64,000 bases of DNA, taken from NCBI RefSeq assembly GCF_049896245.1, contig NZ_JAFCTX010000018.1, forward strand, positions 1-64,000. The letters run 5' to 3'. The stretch comes from Cypionkella sp049896245. GTDB lineage: Bacteria; Pseudomonadota; Alphaproteobacteria; Rhodobacterales; Rhodobacteraceae. Numbering within the stretch: position 1 is the stretch's first letter; each line of letters opens with the position of its first letter. The notes beneath the pieces are model-generated. The model was given only the letters and a program-made list of their open reading frames with translations. It ran no database searches and was not told the origin of the DNA. Position numbers and translations under genes: made by a program. Shown here in pieces: positions 16,533 to 24,127 of this stretch.

Positions 16533-17531
16533 ATGTCAAACCCGCACTGGATCTACACCCAAACCGTCAAACATTTCGCCGCCGGGGCTGAGCCGCCGTT
16601 CGAAGACCCGACGGAATTGATGGCAAGCTGGGGCGCGGTCTGGGGCCTCGACAATGACGTGGGCCGCATCCGCTCGATCCTGATGCACCGCCCGGGCCCG
16701 GAAATGAACGTCGTCGATCCTGCCAAACGCCTGCCCGAGATCGGCTCTTACGGCGACCCCGTGACGGGGTGGTATTTCCAATCCGACTCTCTCCCCGACC
16801 TGCCACTGATGCAACAACAGCACGACGCCTTCGTGGCCAAACTGCAAGCCGAGGGCGTGGACATCCACTACCTAGACGGCGACGCAGGCATCCGGCTGAA
16901 ACAAGTCTACACCCGCGACCCATTCATCATGGTCAAAGGCGGCGCAATCATCTGCCGGATGGGTGCCCGCATCCGCCGCGGCGAAGAACTCGCCACCACC
17001 CGCACCTTGGCCCGCATCGGCGTCCCCATCCTGCGCACCATCTCGGGCACAGGTGTGATGGAAGGCGGCAGCTTTGCATGGCTGAACGCCAAAACCTGCG
17101 CCATTGGCATCGGCGTGCGCGTCAACCGCGAAGGCGCGGAACAGGTCGGCGAAGTCCTGCGTCGCCAAGGTGTCGAACTGCTGATCGTGGAACTCTCCGG
17201 CTACGACATCCACCTCGACGTGTCCTTCCTGATGATCGACCGCGACCTTGCGCTGCTGAACCCGATGGGCCTGCCGTTCAGCTTCCTGCAACAACTCACC
17301 GCCCGTGGCATCAGATACATCGAGATCGACCCCGCCGATGATCCCTGGATCAACAACTCGCTCGCCATCGCCCCCGGAAAACTGCTGATGCCCGAAGGCG
17401 CCAGCAACCGCACCCTAGACCGCCTCGCCGCCCATGGCGTCAGCTGGACAACCATCCCCTACGCCGCCCTGCACAAAAACGGCGGCGGGTTGCATTGCTC
17501 CACCACCCCCTTGCGCCGCGATCCTCTTTAA
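16533..17531 (+). CDS. Arginine deiminase / dimethylargininase superfamily hydrolase
   Basis: A guanidino-modifying enzyme of 332 aa with a complete catalytic set: Asp129 (YTRDPF), Glu177 (MEGGSF), His227 and Asp229 (YDIHLDVSF) and nucleophile Cys322 (GGLHCSTTPLRRD). Such enzymes hydrolyse arginine or methylarginines to citrulline, or transfer amidino groups. The HLD and LHCST contexts fit the dimethylarginine dimethylaminohydrolase/amidinotransferase branch better than ArcA. AAAGG precedes ATG 16533. No arc genes are nearby, so the substrate is open. Confidence 0.82.
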   Translation: MSNPHWIYTQTVKHFAAGAEPPFEDPTELMASWGAVWGLDNDVGRIRSILMHRPGPEMNVVDPAKRLPEIGSYGDPVTGWYFQSDSLPDLPLMQQQHDAFVAKLQAEGVDIHYLDGDAGIRLKQVYTRDPFIMVKGGAIICRMGARIRRGEELATTRTLARIGVPILRTISGTGVMEGGSFAWLNAKTCAIGIGVRVNREGAEQVGEVLRRQGVELLIVELSGYDIHLDVSFLMIDRDLALLNPMGLPFSFLQQLTARGIRYIEIDPADDPWINNSLAIAPGKLLMPEGASNRTLDRLAAHGVSWTTIPYAALHKNGGGLHCSTTPLRRDPL

Positions 17532-17598
17532 CCCAACTGGCAGGATTTCGGCCCCAGATCGCCGAATTCCTGCCACGATCCCCCGCTACACCAGCGCC

Positions 17599-18039
17599 AT
17601 GATCACAAACTTCATCACCCCCGGCACCACCGCCTTTGCAGCCCTCTGCCTCGCAGCCTATATCCTCTTGGCCAATACCCTCGCCTACACCGCCTTCGCC
17701 ATCGACAAATCCCGCGCCATAAACGCCGAACGCCGCATCCCCGAGCGCAGCCTGCTGATCCTCGCCACCTTGGGTGGCTGGATCGGGGCGAAAATAGCCC
17801 AACACCGCCTGCGCCACAAAACCCGCAAACAGCCGTTCGGCTTTCTGCTGAACCTGTCCGTGCTGATCATCCCCGGCCTATGCGCCACCGCCATCATCCT
17901 GCAATCTGACCTGACATGGGATAAGCTGACCACCCAAGCCAGCACCACCGCGCAAAGCCTGCTGACCACCAGCACAACTGCCGAAGCCCCAGCCCTGCCG
18001 CACCGCTTCGGCCCCGGCAGCGACACGGCAGCGCCCTAA
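17599..18039 (+). CDS. DUF1294 membrane protein
   Basis: A small membrane protein of 146 aa. It has a first hydrophobic segment (about 8-32), the DUF1294 signature AIDKSRA...RRIPERSLLILATLGGWIGA...HRLRHKTRKQPF (about 33-80), a second hydrophobic segment (about 82-103) and a Thr/Ser/Ala-rich tail. DUF1294 proteins have no established function. The start at 17599 lacks a strong ribosome site. It converges with the papain-like protease gene, whose stop is 3 bases away. Confidence 0.8.
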   Translation: MITNFITPGTTAFAALCLAAYILLANTLAYTAFAIDKSRAINAERRIPERSLLILATLGGWIGAKIAQHRLRHKTRKQPFGFLLNLSVLIIPGLCATAIILQSDLTWDKLTTQASTTAQSLLTTSTTAEAPALPHRFGPGSDTAAP

Positions 18040-18042
18040 AAC

Positions 18043-18537
18043 CTATCGCACGATCACCGCATAGGGATCATAGCCGACCCCCTGCAGATCCATCAGTGGA
18101 TAAGCCGTCAGCTCGATGCTCCCCACCCCCTGCGGCAGCGAATTGTTCACCCGCAGCATCTGCCGATAAGGCTCGCCCGCCGAAAACAAACCGCTACCGA
18201 CCACCGCATGCTTGCCGCCGTTCACCCAATCATCGACCAGAATGACTGGCCCGCGATTCAGATGCGGTGCCAAAGCATCCAGATTGGCGGGCACGTTGCC
18301 CAGCAATCGCATCCCCAAAGACTGCGCGTAAAGATCCAGATTGGCCCGGCTTGGCCCCAACCCGCCGCCATTCGGAATGTCGCCCGGATCAAACTGCGCC
18401 TGCCCCGGAATGGCGCTGGTCATCCGCCCCGAGGCCAAGCCCCCCGCCACCACCCAACAGGTCATCCCGGTGTTCTGCCCGATCCGCGGCAGCGGATGCG
18501 AAATCTCCATATTCAGCCCCAGCGCACGCCAACTCAT
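18043..18537 (-). CDS. Papain-like cysteine protease family protein
   Basis: A protein of 164 aa from ATG 18537. The pattern GQNTGMTCWVVAGG (Gln21, Cys27), then GPVILVDDW...GGKHAVVGSGLF (His110) and a late polar segment matches papain-like peptidases of the C39/C70 (AvrRpt2-like) type. No signal peptide is evident. The frame extends to 18735 but crosses a repeated intergenic element and looks non-coding there; GGAGG lies 13 bases before 18537, a long spacing, so the start is uncertain. Target unknown; a pseudoprotease is possible. Confidence 0.6.
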   Translation of the reverse strand: MSWRALGLNMEISHPLPRIGQNTGMTCWVVAGGLASGRMTSAIPGQAQFDPGDIPNGGGLGPSRANLDLYAQSLGMRLLGNVPANLDALAPHLNRGPVILVDDWVNGGKHAVVGSGLFSAGEPYRQMLRVNNSLPQGVGSIELTAYPLMDLQGVGYDPYAVIVR

Positions 18538-18569
18538 CGGCCCCGCCAATCCTCCGCGCGGCCCCCGGC

Positions 18570-18601
18570 TTTCATCTTGGCAAAAATATCCCCGCCGGAG
18601 G
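18570..18601. repeat. Rhodobacterales-type intergenic element, second occurrence
   Basis: TTTCATCT-TGGCAAA-AATATCCC followed by CGCCGGAGG repeats the pattern seen at 14384-14413. It lies upstream of the papain-like gene and defines the non-coding part of that long frame. From memory, such TTGGCAAAAATATCC strings are common in Rhodobacterales genomes; this cannot be checked here. Confidence 0.45.
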
Positions 18602-18787
18602 CATCCCACCTCGCCCGCAGCGCGCGCGTTCAGAATCGGGCGGATCAAGCATCGGCAAGCGTAGGTTGAGGTTCCACCCCACCGCGCCATAGGCCAATCC
18701 CCGCCCCCCTCCGCCCAAGCGCTAGGGCCGCCCAACGATCCGTGCTACACTCCGCCCACCCGAGTCACAGCGCAACAGGAGGCCCCG

Positions 18788-18979
18788 ATGACCAAACACC
18801 TCGCCGATCACCGCACCGCATCCGAGGGCGGCCGTTTGCAAAACTTCCTGCGCCTTGAGCGCAGCCAATCCGCCACCGCCCCGCGCAGCCTGCACCAGCG
18901 CCCCCATCTGCGCAGCGACGACAACCCCCGCCTGCAACATTACCTGCGCATCGAACGCGGCCTATCCGACCCAGAGTAG
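18788..18979 (+). CDS. Small protein with two repeats of RLQxxLRxER
   Basis: A 63-aa polar, basic product. RLQNFLRLERS (residues 16-26) and RLQHYLRIERG (48-58) are two copies of one amphipathic motif, joined by a Ser/Ala/Pro-rich linker. An ideal AGGAGG stands 6 bases before ATG 18788, and TACACT upstream could be a -10 box, so I believe it is translated. There is no signal peptide, membrane segment or recognised family. The amphipathic repeats suggest protein or nucleic acid binding, but no function can be assigned. Confidence 0.55.
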   Translation: MTKHLADHRTASEGGRLQNFLRLERSQSATAPRSLHQRPHLRSDDNPRLQHYLRIERGLSDPE

Positions 18980-19045
18980 GGTGTGTGGTTCCTGCTGAAA
19001 GCAGGGTTCACGCACCGCCCGCGCATTGCCCTAAACTGCAGTATC

Positions 19046-20104
19046 CTAATGCCCATGCCGATGGTGCAAATCCGGATAATGCGGATGTTTGTGCCGCAGC
19101 GGTTCATGCCGGTGCCAATGTGAATGTGGCTCGGTAACCACGCCGTCATGCGCATGCTGATGATGCGCATCGTGACTGTGCAAATGATCATGCTCCAACG
19201 CGTCGTGTTCATGGAAATGGTCATGGCGTTCCGAAAGGTGAAGCCACAACCCCAAAGCCATCAGCCCGCCCGCCGCCAGCAGCGACACCGTCAGCGCCTC
19301 ATTGAAAAGCACCAGTGCAAGCACCGCCCCTATGAACGGCGCTAGTGAGAAATAAGCCCCCGTCCGCGCGGTCCCCAAATGCCGCAAGCCCAGCATGAAC
19401 AGCACCAGACTGACCCCAACGCCCAGAAACCCCACAACCGCCCCCGCCACCAAAAACCTTGCATCCGGCAGCGCCGCCCCCAGCCACAGCGCCAGCGCAA
19501 AGTTCACGCAACCCGCCATCAGCCCCTTAATCATCGCAATCTGCACCGGGTCCGCCGCCGACAACTTGCGCGTCAGATTGTTGTCAATCCCCCAACACAG
19601 ACAGGCCGCAGCGATCAACAGCCCGCCACGATCCAGCCGAAAACCCTGCCCATTCCAAGACAACAAAACCGCCCCGCACAGGATCGCCGCAGCACCCAGC
19701 AGCAAGCGCCGATCCACATTCTCGCGGAAAACCAGCCAAGCAATCGCCATCGTCGCCAAACCCTCAAGGTTCAACAAGAGCGCCCCCGAGGCCGCCGAGC
19801 TGCGCGCCAACCCCAGCATCAACAACAACGGCCCCAACATCCCGCCAAACAACACCACCGCCGCCAGCCAAGGCAAATCCCCCCGCCGCAAACTGGCCTC
19901 AGCACTCGGCAAACCAACCCAAGCCCGCGCAAAGGTCACCAAAGCCAACCCCACCCCGGCACCGAGATACAAAATCCCCGCCAGTAACCAAGGGTCCACC
20001 GCCCCCATCAGCAGTTTCGACACCGGAGCCGAAGCCCCAAACAAAACAGCCGCCCCAAGCGCCAAAGGCACGCCGGGCCACAGATGGGAATTAGGTTTGG
20101 TCAT
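19046..20104 (-). CDS. DMT/EamA-family transporter with His-rich C-terminal tail
   Basis: A membrane protein of 352 aa. Ten hydrophobic segments in two EamA repeats fill residues 1-295, and a C-terminal tail of about 55 residues carries more than 20 histidines (ERHDHFHEHDALEHDHLHSH and more). DMT proteins export or import small metabolites; a histidine tail is typical of Ni, Co or Zn handling. Metal transport is thus inferred. I start at ATG 20104; a TTG at 20131 is the alternative. The tail ends at HHRHGH. Neighbours give no further clue. Confidence 0.82.
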   Translation of the reverse strand: MTKPNSHLWPGVPLALGAAVLFGASAPVSKLLMGAVDPWLLAGILYLGAGVGLALVTFARAWVGLPSAEASLRRGDLPWLAAVVLFGGMLGPLLLMLGLARSSAASGALLLNLEGLATMAIAWLVFRENVDRRLLLGAAAILCGAVLLSWNGQGFRLDRGGLLIAAACLCWGIDNNLTRKLSAADPVQIAMIKGLMAGCVNFALALWLGAALPDARFLVAGAVVGFLGVGVSLVLFMLGLRHLGTARTGAYFSLAPFIGAVLALVLFNEALTVSLLAAGGLMALGLWLHLSERHDHFHEHDALEHDHLHSHDAHHQHAHDGVVTEPHSHWHRHEPLRHKHPHYPDLHHRHGH

Positions 20105-20278
20105 GGGGTGAAGTTTAGCACGGGGATGCAAGCTTGCAAGCAGGGTTCACCCATAGTTGCCTTGAACGGAGCGACGAAGCTCTCGAAAGGTCAGTTTGAG
20201 TAGGCGGTCAAGAGACCCCTAAGCCCTCTTTAGAGTAACGGCTCGGTTCCGTACGTTGCAACTCTAATCAACTTTTAC

Positions 20279-20309
20279 TTGACACGAAACGCTTGGGCTT
20301 CCATATGAA
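20279..20309 (+). promoter_or_regulatory. Putative promoter of the 20315-20415 transcript
   Basis: TTGACA (20279-20284) and CATATG (20302-20307), 17 bases apart, or TATGAA at 20304-20309. It faces the hairpins at 20318-20406 and the NYN gene. Confidence 0.4.
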
Positions 20310-20314
20310 CGAAT

Positions 20315-20415
20315 ATAGAAACCCCTCGTGGACTGACCACCTCGCATGTGGACCCAGGAATCGAGTATCATTATATACGGCTGCGGGGTGCTCAAGTAGC
20401 ACCCCGTTTCTGTTT
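20315..20415 (+). ncRNA. Candidate small RNA or attenuator leader upstream of the NYN gene
   Basis: Downstream of a TTGACA-type promoter the sequence can fold into GTGG-ACTGA-CCAC and then a strong CGGGGTGCT/AGCACCCCG stem (20384-20406, 5-base loop) followed by TTTCTGTTT, which looks like an intrinsic terminator. The terminator lies 20 bases before the GTG start of the NYN gene. It may therefore end a small RNA of about 100 bases or attenuate NYN expression. The rest of the 303-base gap from 20132 shows nothing else I can name. Confidence 0.4.
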
Positions 20416-20434
20416 AAACCATCAGGATTACTCC

Positions 20435-21079
20435 GTGACTGATCCAGCAGCACCTGCTCTCTTGCTAAAAGTTCGCATCTTCGTTGATTATTGGAATTTT
20501 ACGCTGGCCTGCAAGGGACTGAAAAATGATTTCAGATTTGACTGGTCGAACATAGGGCCGCTCTTTGCCGAAGAAGCTGCCAAGATGGTCAACAAAGCTA
20601 TTCCCCATAGCTACGAGGCCATGCATGTTTACAGTTCATACTCGCCGCATCAGGGAGTTGATATGAAGTTTAAACACTGGCTGACCAGCGTTCTCGACAA
20701 GCAGCCCGGTGTGGTAGTTGAGGCTGTTGAACGGAAACTCAAGAAATCACCGCCCAAATGTCCAAAGTGCTACGAGGCTGCAACTAACTGCGCGTCATGT
20801 GGTGCGGACATGCGCGGCACCGAGGAGAAGGGCGTCGATACCCGGATCGTGACGGATATGATGAGCCTTGCGTGGTCAGGCGGCTATGACGTTGCAGTTC
20901 TTGTCTCAGCCGACCGCGACTTCGTTCCAGTTGCTGAGGAGTTACAAAAGCGCGGCTTCAAGGTCATTCATGCGCAGATCAACGGCGCTGGTCAGGACCT
21001 TGCTCGCCACTGCTGGGGTGTTCTTGACGTAAGCGCCCTGATGCCAAAATTTGAGGCGGCACCCAAGGTCAAGGCATAG
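20435..21079 (+). CDS. NYN-domain (PIN-like) nuclease with zinc-ribbon insert
   Basis: A protein of 214 aa. VRIFVDYWNF gives the first acidic residue of the NYN/LabA fold; GVDTRIVTDM and VLVSADRDFVPVAEEL give the others, so the metal-binding site of a PIN-like RNase looks complete. A C-x2-C-x7-C-x2-C knuckle (CPKCYEAATNCASC) is inserted before the third acidic motif. I choose GTG 20435, with AGGA 8 bases upstream. Base composition is visibly less GC-rich than flanking genes, as is its 300-base upstream gap, suggesting transfer. RNA degradation or defence roles are guesses. Confidence 0.78.
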   Translation: MTDPAAPALLLKVRIFVDYWNFTLACKGLKNDFRFDWSNIGPLFAEEAAKMVNKAIPHSYEAMHVYSSYSPHQGVDMKFKHWLTSVLDKQPGVVVEAVERKLKKSPPKCPKCYEAATNCASCGADMRGTEEKGVDTRIVTDMMSLAWSGGYDVAVLVSADRDFVPVAEELQKRGFKVIHAQINGAGQDLARHCWGVLDVSALMPKFEAAPKVKA

Positions 21080-21201
21080 GCATAGGATTTGCATCGTAGT
21101 ATTTTCTTGTGCGCGCGCGATATCCCATCCAACCATGCCGATACCCCAATCCTTAACAAATCCTTAAATCCCCACCCCTAACTCCCTGACTCCAAACACA
21201 T

Positions 21202-21225
21202 AAAAAAGGTCCCGAGTTGGGACCT
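21202..21225 (-). terminator. Intrinsic terminator of ilvE
   Basis: On the minus strand AGGTCCC-AACTC-GGGACCT is followed by a run of T (six bases), 36 bases after the ilvE stop codon. Confidence 0.85.
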
Positions 21226-21260
21226 CCTTCCTTCTCTCCAAAACCCGGAACCCGAACCCC

Positions 21261-22127
21261 TCAGGCCCGCACCAGCTTTTCATATTGATCCGAGATCCCC
21301 AAAGTCAGCGCTCCAACCTCAAAACTATAATCCCCAATCTGCCCCACCGGAGTAACCTCCGCCGCCGTCCCGGTCAGCCAGCACTGCTGGAACCCCTCCA
21401 ACTCGGCGGGCAGGATGTGCCGCTCATGCACCGTCACGCCCTGTTCGCGCAGCATCCCGATCACCGTCTGCCGGGTGATGCCGTTCAGGAAGGCATCCGG
21501 CTTCGGCGTATGAACCTCGCCATCCTTCACAAAGAAGATATTCGCCCCGGTCGCCTCGGCCACGTAGCCGCGATAGTCGAACATCATCGCATCCGAACAG
21601 CCCTTCGCTTCGGCTGCATGTTTCGACATCGTGCAGATCATATAAAGCCCCGCCGCTTTGGCTTCATGCGGGATGGTTTCAGGGCTGGGCCGCTTCCACT
21701 TGGCAATGTCCAGCTTCGCCCCCTTGGTCTTGGCATCGCCGTAGTAATTGCCCCAGGACCACACCGCCACCGCCATCCGGATCGGGTTGCGTTTTGAGGC
21801 CACGCCCATATCTTCCCCAGCCCCGCGCCAAGCCAAGGCGCGCACATAAGCGTCGGTCAACCCGTTGGCCTTCAGCGTGGCATCCTTGGCCGCTTCAATC
21901 TCGGCCACCGAGAACGGCAATTCCATATCCAACAAAGCACCCGACTTCCGCAGCCGCTCCGAATGTTGCACCGATTTGAAGATCTTGCCGTTGTAGCACC
22001 GCTCCCCCTCAAACACCGAACTCGCATAATGCAGCGCGTGGGTCAGGATATGCACATTGGCTGAACGCCATTCCACCAGCTTGCCATCCATCCAGATGAA
22101 CCCGTCCCGATCGTCATACCCAGCCAT
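21261..22127 (-). CDS. ilvE: Branched-chain amino acid aminotransferase
   Basis: A fold-type IV PLP aminotransferase of 288 aa. It exchanges amino groups between Leu, Ile or Val and 2-oxoglutarate. The PLP lysine is Lys169 (ICTMSKHAAEAKG), with GYVAEATGANIFFV and LTGTAAEVTPV forming the phosphate and substrate sites. GGAGG lies 5 bases before ATG 22127 (MAGYDDRDGF), so I reject the longer frame to 22232. A clear intrinsic terminator follows. It is divergent from petP. Confidence 0.94.
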   Translation of the reverse strand: MAGYDDRDGFIWMDGKLVEWRSANVHILTHALHYASSVFEGERCYNGKIFKSVQHSERLRKSGALLDMELPFSVAEIEAAKDATLKANGLTDAYVRALAWRGAGEDMGVASKRNPIRMAVAVWSWGNYYGDAKTKGAKLDIAKWKRPSPETIPHEAKAAGLYMICTMSKHAAEAKGCSDAMMFDYRGYVAEATGANIFFVKDGEVHTPKPDAFLNGITRQTVIGMLREQGVTVHERHILPAELEGFQQCWLTGTAAEVTPVGQIGDYSFEVGALTLGISDQYEKLVRA

Positions 22128-22265
22128 CGCAGCCTCCATATTTGCGAATGTTGCGCTATATAGGTCCAATTCGGACATAATATTGCGTGAAATCGAAGAA
22201 TCGCTAAACCTTATGTCTTGGAATGTCAACAACCCTGACGTATCTTACACAGCGAGGAGACTTCC

Positions 22266-22766
22266 ATGGCCGAACAAAGTACCGGTGGCGAAAGCCTGCT
22301 GTTCCTGACCGATGAGAACCTGCGCAAGGGCATTGAGGCGATGTTCTTCGCCTATCGCGGCTTCACGGCTGACCCCGATCGCATCCTTGAAAACATGGAT
22401 TATGGCCGCGCCCATCACCGCGCTGTGCATTTCATCAACCGCTCTCCGGGCACCACCGTGGGCAATCTGCTGACCATCCTCGGCGTCACCAAACAATCGC
22501 TGAACCGCGTGCTTCGCACTCTGTTCGACGATGGCCTGGTTGAGGCCCGCGTCGGCAAGCAAGACAAACGCGAGCGGCACCTGTATCTCACCGACAAGGG
22601 CCACAGCCTGGAGCGCGCCTTATCCGACGCCCAACGCGCAAGAATGCGCGCCGCTTACCGTGCTGCGGGCCCTAGCGCCGTGCAGGGCTTCCGCACCGTG
22701 CTAGAGGCAATGATGGACGCCGAGCAACGCCGCCAGTATCAAGGCCTGAAAGAGGGCAGCACATGA
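22266..22766 (+). CDS. petP: MarR-family regulator, PetP-like
   Basis: A MarR-type protein of 166 aa with a winged helix at about 60-120 (GTTVGNLLTILGVTKQSLNR, KRERHLYLTDKG). It overlaps the next gene, an OmpR-type response regulator, by ATGA. This MarR plus orphan regulator pair matches PetP-PetR of Rhodobacter capsulatus, where it is needed for cytochrome bc1 production. GCGAGGAG precedes the ATG. No sensor kinase gene is adjacent. Confidence 0.8.
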   Translation: MAEQSTGGESLLFLTDENLRKGIEAMFFAYRGFTADPDRILENMDYGRAHHRAVHFINRSPGTTVGNLLTILGVTKQSLNRVLRTLFDDGLVEARVGKQDKRERHLYLTDKGHSLERALSDAQRARMRAAYRAAGPSAVQGFRTVLEAMMDAEQRRQYQGLKEGST

Positions 22767-23464
22767 TCGAATTACCCGCTCACCTGCTGGTCGTCGACGA
22801 CGACGAACGCATTCGCGGACTGTTGCAGAAATTCCTGATCCGCAACGGCTTCCTCGTCTCGACCGCCCGCGATGCCGCCCAAGCCCGCCGCCTGCTGGCC
22901 GGGCTGGAATTCGACCTGCTGGTGCTGGATGTGATGATGCCCGGCGAAGACGGCATCAGCCTGACCCGTGCCTTACGCGCCACTCTCACCGTGCCGATCT
23001 TGCTTTTGACCGCCAAAGGCGAGACCAACAACCGCATCGAAGGCTTTGAGGCGGGGGCCGATGATTACCTGATCAAGCCGTTTGAACCCAAAGAACTGCT
23101 GCTGCGCATCAATGCCATCCTGCGCCGTGTGCCTGCCGTCAAAGCCTCCAGCCCTGCGCCGAAAATCCTGCACATGGGCCCCGTCCGCTACGACATGGAT
23201 CGGGGTGAACTGTGGCGCGGCCAAGATCTGATCCGCCTGACCTCAACCGAGGCGGCGCTGATGCGGATCTTCTCGGCGCAACCCGGCACGCCGATGTCGC
23301 GCGACAAACTTGTCGGCGATATGCCGCGCGACGACAGTGCGGGCCAGGAACGTGCGGTTGATGTGCAAATCACCCGTCTGCGTCGCAAGATCGAAGACGA
23401 TCCGAAATCGCCACGCTACCTGCAAACCGTGCGCGGTGAGGGCTACATGCTGCAAACCGATTAA
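22763..23464 (+). CDS. petR: OmpR-type response regulator, PetR-like
   Basis: A response regulator of 233 aa. The receiver domain (1-120) has the acidic pocket Asp12-13, phospho-acceptor Asp56 (LLVLDVMMPG) and Lys in LIKPFEP. The C-terminal OmpR winged helix (about 135-233) ends YLQTVRGEGYMLQTD. No histidine kinase lies beside it; coupling to the MarR-type petP by a 4-base overlap is the pattern described for petPR. The petABC genes that follow petPR in R. capsulatus are not here. Confidence 0.83.
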   Translation: MIELPAHLLVVDDDERIRGLLQKFLIRNGFLVSTARDAAQARRLLAGLEFDLLVLDVMMPGEDGISLTRALRATLTVPILLLTAKGETNNRIEGFEAGADDYLIKPFEPKELLLRINAILRRVPAVKASSPAPKILHMGPVRYDMDRGELWRGQDLIRLTSTEAALMRIFSAQPGTPMSRDKLVGDMPRDDSAGQERAVDVQITRLRRKIEDDPKSPRYLQTVRGEGYMLQTD

Positions 23465-23532
23465 CGCAGCCAGCCACAGTTCCTTCACAATTTCCTGCCA
23501 GTTTGGCCAAATAACAATCTTTGGGAGAGACC

Positions 23533-24030
23533 ATGACCTTGCTGAAATACGCCGCTGCCTGCGGCTTTGCTTTGCTGTCCACCACGGCTTTTGCACAAGA
23601 CCTCGTACCCTATTCCGACGCCGGTGGCTGGGATGTGCAGGTTGATCCGACTTTGGGCAATGGCTGCCTGCTGTCGTCGGATTTTGAAGACGGCTCTCAT
23701 GTCCGCATCGGTTTTGACCGCACCGCAGGCAATGGCTATGTCATCGCCGCCAACACCGCTTGGGGCGAGATCACCGATGGCACCGATTATCCGATCAGCT
23801 TCATGCTGGATGATCAGAAATACGACGGCAGCGCCAAGGGTCTGCATCTGGATGATCTGCCCGGCGTCATGGTCACTTTTGACAGCGTCGATTTCCTGAC
23901 TGACCTTGCCGCGAAAACCACTATGACGCTGCAAAGCGAAGGTGCCGATGTGATGTTGATCGACCTTTCCGGCAGCGATGAGGCGATCACCGAAACCATC
24001 GCCTGCCAAGACGAACAAGAAAAAGGCTAA
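23533..24030 (+). CDS. Secreted or periplasmic protein of unknown function
   Basis: A 165-aa product with a signal peptide (basic MTLLK start, hydrophobic core to AFAQD, cleavage near residue 22). The mature part is acidic, with two cysteines (NGCLL, IACQD) that could pair, and alternating beta-rich stretches (HVRIGFDRTAGNGYVIA, GVMVTFDSVDFLTD). I do not recognise a family. GGGAGA precedes ATG 23533, 68 bases after petR, so it may share that transcript. A CCGGGGGG hairpin follows. Confidence 0.72.
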   Translation: MTLLKYAAACGFALLSTTAFAQDLVPYSDAGGWDVQVDPTLGNGCLLSSDFEDGSHVRIGFDRTAGNGYVIAANTAWGEITDGTDYPISFMLDDQKYDGSAKGLHLDDLPGVMVTFDSVDFLTDLAAKTTMTLQSEGADVMLIDLSGSDEAITETIACQDEQEKG

Positions 24031-24039
24031 GCCAACACG

Positions 24040-24061
24040 CCGGGGGGTTGCCACCCCCCGG
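24040..24061 (+). terminator. GC-rich stem-loop
   Basis: CCGGGGGG-TTGCCA-CCCCCCGG forms an 8-bp perfect stem 9 bases after the secreted-protein gene. It resembles the hairpin at 14415-14435 and lacks a U-tract. Confidence 0.55.
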
Positions 24062-24127
24062 ACCCCCGTATCATCGTCAGAACGCGGTAAAGCCGCCTGA
24101 CAGCCGCCCGCGAGATCCGAGCATCCG

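Noticed and set aside
18538..18735. N-terminal extension of the papain-like protein
   Set aside because: It crosses the intergenic motif at 18570-18601 and has no protein-like character.
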